DNA of 64,000 nucleotides from contig NZ_AUKG01000005.1 of the NCBI RefSeq assembly GCF_000424625.1, positions 124,001 to 188,000 on the forward strand. The letters are read 5' to 3'. The notes under the pieces were generated by a model. That model saw nothing but the letters and a program-made list of their open reading frames with translations. It ran no database searches and was not told the DNA's origin. A program made the translations under genes and the position numbers. Below, one piece after another: positions 12,726 through 19,735 of the stretch (position 1 is its first letter; each line of letters opens with the position of its first letter). This DNA comes from Conexibacter woesei Iso977N (GTDB lineage Bacteria; Actinomycetota; Thermoleophilia; Solirubrobacterales; Solirubrobacteraceae).

Positions 12726-12757
12726 AGAAGACCGCGGTCTTCTTGGCACTGGTGCCA
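12726..12757. promoter_or_regulatory. two adjacent perfect palindromes in the divergent regulatory region
   Basis: Bases 12726-12743 form an 18-base perfect palindrome with halves AGAAGACCG/CGGTCTTCT. Immediately beside it, 12744-12757 form TGGCAC-TG-GTGCCA. They lie 28 bases upstream of the GAF-regulator start and 85 bases upstream of the transporter start, in the only sizeable gap here, so they are good candidates for binding sites of the GAF regulator or of a second factor. The two half-site sequences differ, suggesting two different proteins or sites. Confidence 0.6.
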
Positions 12758-12841
12758 TTCCACACTAGCGTCGCCGGTCACCGAGGTCGAGGGCCAACCA
12801 CGCCCCGGCCGATCCTGTCCCCCCTTCGGTGAAGGTGAGCA

Positions 12842-13486
12842 ATGTCGACCATCGCAGAGCCGCTCAACATCCCGGCACCCGCCGCCGCTGCCGCCGTGGA
12901 GCCGCCGCCCTACACCGCCGGCGACCCGGCGATCCTCGGGCTGCCGATCTTCGTCGCCGGATCGATCGCCCTGGCGTTCGCGCTCGTCGGCTACGTCTCG
13001 CCCGCCGCGGTCGGCACGCCGGTGGCGATCATCATGGCCGGGACCGGCCTCGGGCTGGTGATCTCGACGCTGTGGGCGATCTCGCTCGGGCAGACGCTGG
13101 TCGCCTGCATCTTCGGGCTGTTCGCCGGGTTCTGGCTGAGCTACGGGATGCTCGTGCTCGGGCTGACGCACGGCTGGTACGGGATCCCGCCGGCCGACGT
13201 GACGCACACGGTCGCGGAGTTCCAGATCACGTGGGCGATCGTGATGGCGGCGCTGACGGTGGCGACGCTCCGGCTGCCGGTCGCGTTCACCGCGGTCATC
13301 GCGCTGGTCGTCCTCGCGCTGGTGCTGCTGATCATCGGGACGCTCGACCCGAGCGCGACGATGACCAAGGCCGCCGGGTACGTGTGCTTCGCCTTCGCGG
13401 CCCTCGGGTTGTACTTGTTCTTGAGCGCGGCGTCGGTCGCGACCGGCGGCCCGGGCTACCCGCTCGGCAAGCCGCTCGTGAAGTGA
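12842..13486 (+). CDS. acetate uptake transporter (GPR1/FUN34/YaaH, AceTr family)
   Basis: 214 residues with six hydrophobic spans and no cleaved signal. The family signature NPAPLGL appears in the altered form DPAILGLPIF at about residue 28. Further conserved parts are GTGLGLVISTLWAI and FGLFAGFWLSYGMLVLGL. Members import acetate or succinate with protons. A ribosome site AAGGTGAG precedes the ATG. It is transcribed away from the GAF regulator across the palindromes and leads a three-gene operon. Acetate or a related small acid could be the end product of ketone degradation in this region (inference). Confidence 0.88.
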   Translation: MSTIAEPLNIPAPAAAAAVEPPPYTAGDPAILGLPIFVAGSIALAFALVGYVSPAAVGTPVAIIMAGTGLGLVISTLWAISLGQTLVACIFGLFAGFWLSYGMLVLGLTHGWYGIPPADVTHTVAEFQITWAIVMAALTVATLRLPVAFTAVIALVVLALVLLIIGTLDPSATMTKAAGYVCFAFAALGLYLFLSAASVATGGPGYPLGKPLVK

Positions 13487-13737
13487 TGGGCCTCGTCGAG
13501 GTGGAGGTGACGGTCGAGGAGAGCAGCGGCGCGGCGTACGTCGCGCTGTTCTGCGGCGGCGGGACGCCCGAGGTCCGGGAGTCCGTCGCGCTCGGCGCGC
13601 TGGAGGAGGCGGGCGCGATCCCGGCGCTGGACAGCCTCGTGCTGGACTTCGACCACTACGGCCGGCTGGCGGGGATCCGCGTCGAGGGCTCGGCGGACTC
13701 CGTGTTGTCACCGTCCTTGCTCGGGGTGGCGGCATGA
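13486..13737 (+). CDS. small DUF2283-like protein
   Basis: 83 residues. The ATG shares its first base with the last base of the transporter stop (TGATG), and the stop overlaps the next start (ATGA), so it is translated within the operon. The sequence has two beta-rich parts: SSGAAYVALF and SLVLDFDHYGRLAGIRVEG. The second resembles DUF2283, in which an aspartate-rich strand is followed by G-x-x-x-G-I-E. Function unknown in this family; some members lie beside toxins or transporters. The coding assignment is supported by tight coupling on both sides. Confidence 0.7.
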   Translation: MGLVEVEVTVEESSGAAYVALFCGGGTPEVRESVALGALEEAGAIPALDSLVLDFDHYGRLAGIRVEGSADSVLSPSLLGVAA

Positions 13738-14180
13738 CGGGCGTGCCGTCGCTGGTCGACTCCCTGGCCGCCTACGTCGACGAGCTGCCCGAGGACGAGC
13801 GGGCCGACGCGCTGCACAGCGTCTTCTACGGGTTCTACACGCGCGTGGCGATCATCGACCGCACGACCTACGAGCTGGCCGCCGCGGCCAAGGACGAGCT
13901 ACCGGACCTCGCGCCCGCGTTGGCCGAGGCGTTGCGCGACAACGCGCTCTTCGTCGGCCAGGAGCTCTTCGCCAGCCGCGTCCGGACAATGGCCGCCATG
14001 TCCTACATCTCAACCCGCCTCGCCGACCAACTCGCCGGCGCCGATCCCCCACCCTTCACCCTGACCCACGCCGTCGCCTTCGACCCCGACACGGGCACCC
14101 TCCGCACCTACTCGCTGTCAACCCCAGGCGAGCACCCGGACCTCCCCTACGACGCAACGTCCTACGACCCTGGCGACTAG
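13734..14180 (+). CDS. hypothetical protein, operon partner of acetate transporter
   Basis: 148 residues, starting within the stop of the previous gene. No family recognised. The N-terminal 110 residues look helical (SLVDSLAAYVDELPEDERAD, ALAEALRDNALFVGQELF, RTMAAMSYISTRLADQL), and a C-terminal strand-rich tail reads LTHAVAFDPDTGTLRTYSL and ends with acidic residues. No signal peptide, transmembrane span or cysteine cluster. Third gene after the transporter and the DUF2283-like protein; the Lrp gene downstream is convergent. Confidence 0.65.
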   Translation: MTGVPSLVDSLAAYVDELPEDERADALHSVFYGFYTRVAIIDRTTYELAAAAKDELPDLAPALAEALRDNALFVGQELFASRVRTMAAMSYISTRLADQLAGADPPPFTLTHAVAFDPDTGTLRTYSLSTPGEHPDLPYDATSYDPGD

Positions 14181-14229
14181 TCACACCGTCGGTCAGGCGG
14201 AACGGTGGAGGTGTTGAGGGGACGGTCGC

Positions 14230-14682
14230 TCAGTCGCGGTGTTCGATCAGGCGGGACATGATGATCTGGGAGCGGGTGCGGATGACGGCGGATTCGCGCT
14301 GGAGCTCCATGATGATGCGCTCGAGGTCCTGGGGGTCGCGGGCGCGGACGCGGACGATGCAGTCGGCGTCGCCGGTCACCGACCAGGCTTCGGCGATCTC
14401 GGGGATCGGTCGCAGCGAGTCGCGGACCTCGCCGAGGCCGATGCCGGGGGCGTAGAAGAGCTCGATCAGCGCCTCGGTCGTCGCCCCCAGCGCGGCGGGA
14501 TCCACCAGCGCGGTGAACCCGCGCAACACCCCACGCTCGCGAAGACGGTCGATGCGGCGCTTGACCGCCGGCGCGCTCAGCGACACCTGGCGGCCGACGT
14601 CGTCGTACGTCGCCCGGCCGTCTTCGACCAGGCACGCAAGGATCTTGCGGTCGACCTCGTCGGCGTGCAAGGAATCGCTCAT
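14230..14682 (-). CDS. Lrp/AsnC-family transcriptional regulator
   Basis: 150 residues from the ATG at 14682. An N-terminal HTH (LHADEVDRKILACLVEDGRA, VKRRIDRLRERGVLRGF) is followed by a RAM effector domain (EVRDSLRPIPEIAEAWSVTGD, DADCIVRVRARDPQDLERI). I prefer this start over one at 14739 because a TATCCT hexamer lies seven bases upstream, as expected of a leaderless promoter, and because the first residues MSDSLHADE match the usual Lrp N-terminus. Lrp proteins sense amino acids. It diverges from the DUF6421/SDR/threonine aldolase genes, so regulation of them by an amino acid is plausible. Confidence 0.88.
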   Translation of the reverse strand: MSDSLHADEVDRKILACLVEDGRATYDDVGRQVSLSAPAVKRRIDRLRERGVLRGFTALVDPAALGATTEALIELFYAPGIGLGEVRDSLRPIPEIAEAWSVTGDADCIVRVRARDPQDLERIIMELQRESAVIRTRSQIIMSRLIEHRD

Positions 14683-14689
14683 CACCGGC

Positions 14690-14730
14690 AGGATAATGGG
14701 GTTGAGCGCGCGTCGCCCCAGATCTAGCCT
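14690..14730. promoter_or_regulatory. divergent leaderless promoters, Lrp / DUF6421-like gene
   Basis: Minus-strand -10 hexamer TATCCT (14695 to 14690) is seven bases from the Lrp ATG. Plus-strand TAGCCT (14725-14730) is seven bases from the ATG at 14738. Neither gene has a convincing ribosome site, so both mRNAs probably begin at or within a base or two of the start codon. Confidence 0.5.
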
Positions 14731-14737
14731 TTCTGGC

Positions 14738-16852
14738 ATGGCCGATCTGCGACCCGTGATCCGTGTGCTCTTCGACGAGGCCCATCAGGAGGCCTGGACC
14801 GTGCGCCCGGAGGTCGCGGCGAAGATGCAGCCGACGCACCCGGCCGATGCTTCCTACGCGCGCGCGGCCGACCTCCTGCGCGCGCGGCGCGCCGACGTCG
14901 TCGTCAACGAGGACGCGACGCTCGAGGACTGGATGCTGAGCGAGGCCGACGTCGTCGTCATCGCGCACCCGTCCGCCCCGAAGTGGGAAGCGACCACGGG
15001 CGTCGGCGACCCGATCCTGACGCGCGCCGAGCTCGACGCGCTCGAGGCCTACGTCAACGCCGGCGGCGGGCTGATCGTCCTCGGTGAGAGCGAGCAGGAC
15101 AAGTACGACAACAACCTCAACGAGCTCCTGCGGCGCTTCGGCGTCCAGATCGAGCACGCCACGGTCCAGGACTACGACAACAACTTGAACGCCAGCACGG
15201 CGTGGGTCCGTGCGCACCTCGGCAACGGGCGGCGTGGCGCGGACGGCGACCTGCTCGCAGGTGTCTCCGGCGCCGTCTTCTACCGCGCGGGAACGCTCAC
15301 CGTCACGCACGCGGGCGCCGACTTCCAGGTCCTCGCCCGCACTGCCCCCACGGCCTCTGCACCCAACGCCCCGCTCGCGCTGGCGCTGAGGCACGGCAAG
15401 GGCCGCGTCGCCGTCTTCGCCGACTCCGACCTCTTCGGCGACGACTGCATCGGCGACCTCGGCCACGCCACGTTCTTCACCAACGTCGTCGCCTGGGCCG
15501 CGCAGCACGCCTACGCGACGCCCGCCGCGCCCGACCGCTCCGAGGCCGAGCAGGACCCCGCCTGGGCCAAGCTCAAGACCGCGACCGACGCCCTGCGCCT
15601 GCTCCAGGCCGCCGACGGCTCGATCGACATGGACAAGAACGACCGCGCCGGGGTCACCGCGCTGGTCAGGGACATGGTCGACGGCATTGAGGGCCTCGCC
15701 CCCAGGTTCCCCCACGAGGCCGACTACCTCAGGGCGGCGGTCAACGACCTCAACCACTGGGACCCGGCCACCAAGCCCGACTTCACCGCCGCGCTCGACG
15801 CGTTCCGCCCGGACCTCCACCGCACCGACGCGATCGAGCACCTCGTCCTCTTCCCCATGTACCTGCAGAACGGCTCGTCGCGCGACACGCGCTTCGAGGC
15901 GGTCCTGATCCGGACGCCCTGGCCCGAGTGGCTCGCCGACCTCGAACGCGACCGTTACGACAACGCCAAGTTCGTCCCGATCACGCTCACCGACTCCACC
16001 AACGGCTACGACTCGGAGTGCGCGACGCTCTTCCCCGAGACCGTCGCCGTCGCCGGCCGCCCCGCCAACCACTTCGGCGGCATCTTCTGCGACCGCGAGG
16101 CCGAGCGCTTCCGCCGCGTCGTCTCCGCCGCCGCCGACACCGTCGGCCTGAACCTCCCGCCCGACGCCGCCGCGCTGCTGCGATCCGAGCGCCTCTCGCT
16201 CGACACCTACGTGTTGTGGGACCTCGTCCACGACCGCGCGCACAGCCGCGGCGACCTCCCGTTCGACCCCTTCATGATCCGCCAGCGCATGCCGTACTGG
16301 ATGTACTCGCTGGAGGAGCTGCGCTGCGACCTCACCGCCTTCGGCGAGGCCGTCAAGCTCGAGTCCGAGGGCATGGCCTTCGCCAGGAACGTCCAGTACG
16401 CGGTCCTCTTCGACCGCATCTTCCGCTTCCCCGTCACCGGCCCGCGCGTGCGCAACTACGACGGCCTCGGCGGCCAGCTGCTGTTCGCCTACCTGCACCG
16501 CCACGGCTTCGTGCACTGGACCGACAACCGCCTGACCGTCGAGTGGGACCGCCTCGCCGAGGGCGTCGGCGGCCTGCGCACCGAGGTCGAGACGCTGTAC
16601 CGCGAGGGCATCGACCGCTCCAAGCTCGCCCAGTGGGGCGCCGCGCACGACCTCGTCGCCCGCTACGTCCCGGCCGCCTCGGGCTCGACCTGGACGGCGA
16701 CCGCCCGCACGTACGCCGACGTCGAGGACCCGCGCCCGTACATCGACGACGTCAAGCCCGACGAGTTCCCGCTGAGCATGTTCTACACCTCGCTCAAGGC
16801 CAAGCTGGAGCCCACCCTCGTGCGGCCGCCGCGCGCTACGGTCGCGGCATGA
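14738..16852 (+). CDS. DUF6421-like protein with N-terminal glutamine-amidotransferase-like domain
   Basis: 704 residues. Residues 1-250 look like a flavodoxin/GATase1-type alpha-beta domain (VIRVLFDEAHQEAW, ADVVVIAHPSAPKWE, LEAYVNAGGGLIVLGES, GKGRVAVFADSDLFGDD), similar to DUF4350-type domains. The rest matches my recollection of DUF6421: NGYDSECATLFPETVAVAG, NHFGGIFCDREAERF, VLWDLVHDRAHSRGDLPF and PYWMYSLEELRCDLTAF. The HDRAH motif with the downstream EEL resembles a zinc-peptidase-like metal site, but no activity is established. It overlaps the SDR gene by four bases. DUF6421, SDR and threonine aldolase occur as neighbours in other actinobacteria too (from memory), implying a joint function that is unknown. 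Confidence 0.75.
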   Translation: MADLRPVIRVLFDEAHQEAWTVRPEVAAKMQPTHPADASYARAADLLRARRADVVVNEDATLEDWMLSEADVVVIAHPSAPKWEATTGVGDPILTRAELDALEAYVNAGGGLIVLGESEQDKYDNNLNELLRRFGVQIEHATVQDYDNNLNASTAWVRAHLGNGRRGADGDLLAGVSGAVFYRAGTLTVTHAGADFQVLARTAPTASAPNAPLALALRHGKGRVAVFADSDLFGDDCIGDLGHATFFTNVVAWAAQHAYATPAAPDRSEAEQDPAWAKLKTATDALRLLQAADGSIDMDKNDRAGVTALVRDMVDGIEGLAPRFPHEADYLRAAVNDLNHWDPATKPDFTAALDAFRPDLHRTDAIEHLVLFPMYLQNGSSRDTRFEAVLIRTPWPEWLADLERDRYDNAKFVPITLTDSTNGYDSECATLFPETVAVAGRPANHFGGIFCDREAERFRRVVSAAADTVGLNLPPDAAALLRSERLSLDTYVLWDLVHDRAHSRGDLPFDPFMIRQRMPYWMYSLEELRCDLTAFGEAVKLESEGMAFARNVQYAVLFDRIFRFPVTGPRVRNYDGLGGQLLFAYLHRHGFVHWTDNRLTVEWDRLAEGVGGLRTEVETLYREGIDRSKLAQWGAAHDLVARYVPAASGSTWTATARTYADVEDPRPYIDDVKPDEFPLSMFYTSLKAKLEPTLVRPPRATVAA

Positions 16853-17535
16853 CGAAGCCTCTCGAAGGACGCCGGATCGCCGTCGCCGGGGCCGGTGGCG
16901 GTCTCGGCCCCGCGGTCTGCCAGGCGCTGGTCGACGCCGGCGCCTGGGTCGCCGCGGCCGACCGCAGCAAGGACCACGCCGCGCCGGTCAGCGAGATCGC
17001 CCACGTGACACACGGCGTCGACCTCCTCACCGAGGAGGGCGCGCAGGGCTGGGCGCAAGAGCTGGGAGAAGTCGACGGCGTGCTGCACCTGGTCGGCGGC
17101 TGGCGCGGCGGCGACACCGTCGAGGCGATGGACCTCGCCGACCTCGACCTCCTCGAGGGCCTGCTCTTCCACACCCTCGTCCACACCACCCGCGCCTTCG
17201 CGCCGCTGCTGAAGGCCGCCGGGACGAACGGCCGCTTCGCGACCGTCTCCTCCAACGTCGTCGCCAGGCCGACCGCCGGCAACGCCGCCTACGCCGCCAC
17301 CAAGGCCGCCGCCGAGGCGTGGACCCTCACGCTCGCCGCCGAGCTGGCCGAGACCGGCGGGACCGCCAACGTCGCCGTCGTCAACGCGATCGTCACGCCC
17401 CAGATGCGCGCCGAGAACCCCGACAAGGCCTACAAGACGTTCACCGACACCGACGAGATCGCCGCCGGCCTCGTCTACCTGTGCTCGGACGCGGCGCGCA
17501 AGGTCAACGGCCAGCGCCTGCACCTCCACGGCTAG
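16849..17535 (+). CDS. short-chain dehydrogenase/reductase
   Basis: 228 residues, ATG within the preceding stop. Classical SDR: cofactor loop AVAGAGGGLGPAV near residue 12, Asp38 in AAADRSKDH, LHLVGGWRGGD at the NNAG position, active-site Ser in FATVSSNVVARPTAG with Tyr-x-x-x-Lys as AYAATKAAAEAW, and a short C-terminus ending in KVNGQRLHLHG. It is slightly shorter than typical 250-residue SDRs. Its TAG stop (17533-17535) forms part of a -10-like hexamer for the threonine aldolase gene. Substrate unknown. Confidence 0.88.
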   Translation: MTKPLEGRRIAVAGAGGGLGPAVCQALVDAGAWVAAADRSKDHAAPVSEIAHVTHGVDLLTEEGAQGWAQELGEVDGVLHLVGGWRGGDTVEAMDLADLDLLEGLLFHTLVHTTRAFAPLLKAAGTNGRFATVSSNVVARPTAGNAAYAATKAAAEAWTLTLAAELAETGGTANVAVVNAIVTPQMRAENPDKAYKTFTDTDEIAAGLVYLCSDAARKVNGQRLHLHG

Positions 17536-17538
17536 CCT
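17533..17538 (+). promoter_or_regulatory. TAGCCT leaderless -10 element built on the SDR stop codon
   Basis: TAGCCT with a 10-base gap to the ATG at 17549; the first three bases are the stop codon of the SDR gene. No ribosome site precedes that ATG. It suggests that threonine aldolase can be transcribed separately as a leaderless mRNA in addition to read-through from upstream. Confidence 0.4.
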
Positions 17539-17548
17539 GGACACCCAC

Positions 17549-18580
17549 ATGCGCGCGTTCGCCTCCGACAACTACGCCGGCGCCCACCCCGAGGTCCTCG
17601 CGGCCATCGCGGAGGCCAACGCCGACCACGCCGTCTCCTACGGCGCCGACCCCTGGACGGCCAAGGCCACCGAGCTGATCAAGGACCAGTTCGGCCCGGC
17701 CGCCCAGCCGTGGATCGTCTTCAACGGCACCGCCGCCAACGTCCTCAGCCTCGGCGCGCTCACGCGCTCGTGGGAGTGCGTCGTCACGCCGGATACCTCC
17801 CACCTCCACGTCGACGAGGCCGCCGCGCCCGAGCGGATGGCGCAGATCAAGCTGCTGACGCTCCCGACCCAGGGCAGCGGCAAGCTCCACCCCGCGCAGA
17901 TCGAGCCGCTGCTCGCCCGCCAAGGTGATGAACATGCTCCGCAGGTCCGCGTGATCTCGGTCGCCAACACCACCGAGCTCGGGACCGTCTACTCCGTCGA
18001 GGAGACCCGCCAGCTCGCGGACGTCGCCCACGCCAACGGCCTGTTCCTGCACGTGGACGGCTCGCGCCTGGCCAACGCCGCGGTCGCCAACGGCGCCTCG
18101 CTCGCCGACCTCACGACCAACGCCGGCGTCGACGCCGTCTCCTTCGGCCTGACCAAGAACGGCGCGCTCGGCGTCGAGGTCGTCGTCTTCCTCAAGGAGC
18201 CGGGCCCGGACGGCTTCGCCTGGCTGCGCAAGCAGCACGCGCAGCTGTCCTCCAAGATGCGCTTCATGAGCGCGCAGGTCGTCGCGCTGCTGGAGGATGG
18301 CCTGTGGCAGCGCAGCGCCGAGCACGCCAACGCGATGGCCCAGCTGCTCGCCCAGCGCGTCGCGACGATCCCGGGCGTCAAGGTCACGCGCCCCGTCCAG
18401 GCCAACGCGGTCTTCGCGATCCTGCCGCCCGCGCTGGCCGACGCCGTCCGCCCCGAGTTCCCCTTCTACACCTGGGACGAGTCCACCGGCGAGGTCCGCT
18501 GGATGTGCTCCTGGGACACGACCGAGGCCGACGTGAGCGGCTTCGCGACGGCCCTGGAGCAGGCGGCCGCCGCGGTGTAA
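17549..18580 (+). CDS. ltaE: low-specificity L-threonine aldolase
   Basis: 343 residues. Fold-type I PLP enzyme of the beta-eliminating lyase family: N-terminal FASDNYAGAHPEVLAAI, SYGADPWTAKA, FNGTAANVLSLGAL, the PLP-stacking His85 in TSHLHVDE, Asp170 and Arg173 in FLHVDGSRLANA, and the Schiff-base Lys203 in SFGLTKNGALG. It cleaves L-threonine or L-allo-threonine to glycine and acetaldehyde. Full length for the family. It closes the DUF6421-like/SDR group, and the acetaldehyde it releases could be relevant to the SDR, though that is inference. Confidence 0.92.
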   Translation: MRAFASDNYAGAHPEVLAAIAEANADHAVSYGADPWTAKATELIKDQFGPAAQPWIVFNGTAANVLSLGALTRSWECVVTPDTSHLHVDEAAAPERMAQIKLLTLPTQGSGKLHPAQIEPLLARQGDEHAPQVRVISVANTTELGTVYSVEETRQLADVAHANGLFLHVDGSRLANAAVANGASLADLTTNAGVDAVSFGLTKNGALGVEVVVFLKEPGPDGFAWLRKQHAQLSSKMRFMSAQVVALLEDGLWQRSAEHANAMAQLLAQRVATIPGVKVTRPVQANAVFAILPPALADAVRPEFPFYTWDESTGEVRWMCSWDTTEADVSGFATALEQAAAAV

Positions 18581-18583
18581 AGT
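18578..18583 (+). promoter_or_regulatory. TAAAGT leaderless -10 element overlapping the ltaE stop
   Basis: TAAAGT six bases before the GTG at 18590. The TAA is the stop codon of the threonine aldolase gene. There is no ribosome site before the GTG, so a leaderless transcript is the simplest reading. Confidence 0.4.
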
Positions 18584-18589
18584 TGCGCG

Positions 18590-19735
18590 GTGAGCGACAC
18601 CGCGCAGCTGCTCGAGACCTACCAGCCGCATCTGAAGTACGACCAGCAGGAGATGTACTTCGCCGATGCGGCGGAGATGTTCGTCAGGTCGCCCGGGATG
18701 CGGCTGCGACGGGCCGGCGACGCCACCGACTTCAAGGTCGCCGGCGCCGGCCTGGACCTCGCGTTCCTGAGCTCCGACCCGTACCCCGGCACGCAGTTCA
18801 GGTGGGCGGAGTGGGACACGCTCGGCTGCCCGGACAGGAACTACGCGTCCCGTGCCGCGACGCTGCACATGGACCCCAACATCGCCAACGTGGTCTACGG
18901 GCATGTCGTCGAGGACAGCGACAGGGTCACGTGGCTGCAGTACTGGTACTGCTACTTCTACAACGACTACAACCTGATCGGCAGGATCATCAGGGCCGGC
19001 CTGCACGAGGGCGACTGGGAGATGGTCCAGCTCCGCCTCGGCGGCCCGGACCGCACGCCCGACCTCGCCGTCTACGCCCAGCACAGGCACGCCGAGCCGC
19101 GCGCGTGGTCGAGGGTCGAGAAGGTCGCGGGCACGCAGCGCCCGGTCGTCTACGTCGCGCGCGGGTCGCATGCCGCGTACTTCGCAGCGGGCAGGCACTG
19201 GACCGGCGTGTGGTTCGACCACGCCGACGGCAGGCGTGCCAGCCCGGACCGCCAGCGCCTCGTCGAGGTCGTCAGCGGCGACGCGACCAGGCGCTGGATC
19301 CGCTGGCTCGGCCACTGGGGCGACACGCGCTCCGCGGGCGCGCCGCAGGACGACGACTCGCCGCGCTCGCCCGGCGTCCACAGGCAGTGGCTGGACCCGC
19401 TCGCGCTGCTCGACGCCCCACCCGCCGCCGCGCCCGCGGTCGAGGACCGCCCGCCCGCGCCCGCCGCGCCCCGCATCGCCGTGGCCCGGACCGGCGAGAC
19501 CGCGCGGCTGACCTGGGACGCCACCGGCGAAGCGCCCCGCGCGCTGACCATCACCATCAACTCGCCCGACGAGCGCAGGCCGCCGCAGACCAGGAACGTC
19601 GAGGTCGACGGCACCCGCGGCGAGGTCGAGCTGCCGACCGTCGAGCCGGGCAAGGCCTATGACATCCGCGTCAGCGAGGTCTCGCGCGAAGGCCTCGCCT
19701 CGCCCGCAGCGCGCGCCGACCTCGCGAGGGGCTGA
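18590..19735 (+). CDS. Vps62/DUF946-like protein with C-terminal fibronectin-III-like domain
   Basis: 381 residues, GTG start. The first 260 residues match the Vps62-related family known mainly from plants and fungi: HLKYDQQEMYFADAAEMF, WLQYWYCYFYNDYN, LHEGDWEMVQLRLG, VVYVARGSHAAYFAAG and a C-terminal VHRQWLDP. The motif pair HEGDWE and ARGSHA is the family signature. After a Pro/Ala-rich linker (about residues 275-300) comes a beta domain with RLTWDATGE and PGKAYDIRVSEVSREGL, like a fibronectin type III module. There is no signal peptide. Function unknown; the conserved His, Glu and Asp residues hint at a hydrolase or lipid-binding site, which is speculation. Confidence 0.8.
   Translation: MSDTAQLLETYQPHLKYDQQEMYFADAAEMFVRSPGMRLRRAGDATDFKVAGAGLDLAFLSSDPYPGTQFRWAEWDTLGCPDRNYASRAATLHMDPNIANVVYGHVVEDSDRVTWLQYWYCYFYNDYNLIGRIIRAGLHEGDWEMVQLRLGGPDRTPDLAVYAQHRHAEPRAWSRVEKVAGTQRPVVYVARGSHAAYFAAGRHWTGVWFDHADGRRASPDRQRLVEVVSGDATRRWIRWLGHWGDTRSAGAPQDDDSPRSPGVHRQWLDPLALLDAPPAAAPAVEDRPPAPAAPRIAVARTGETARLTWDATGEAPRALTITINSPDERRPPQTRNVEVDGTRGEVELPTVEPGKAYDIRVSEVSREGLASPAARADLARG

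Noticed and set aside
14683..14739. Longer Lrp start at 14739
   Set aside because: It would run through the likely leaderless promoter and add an Arg/Pro-rich stretch not typical of the family.
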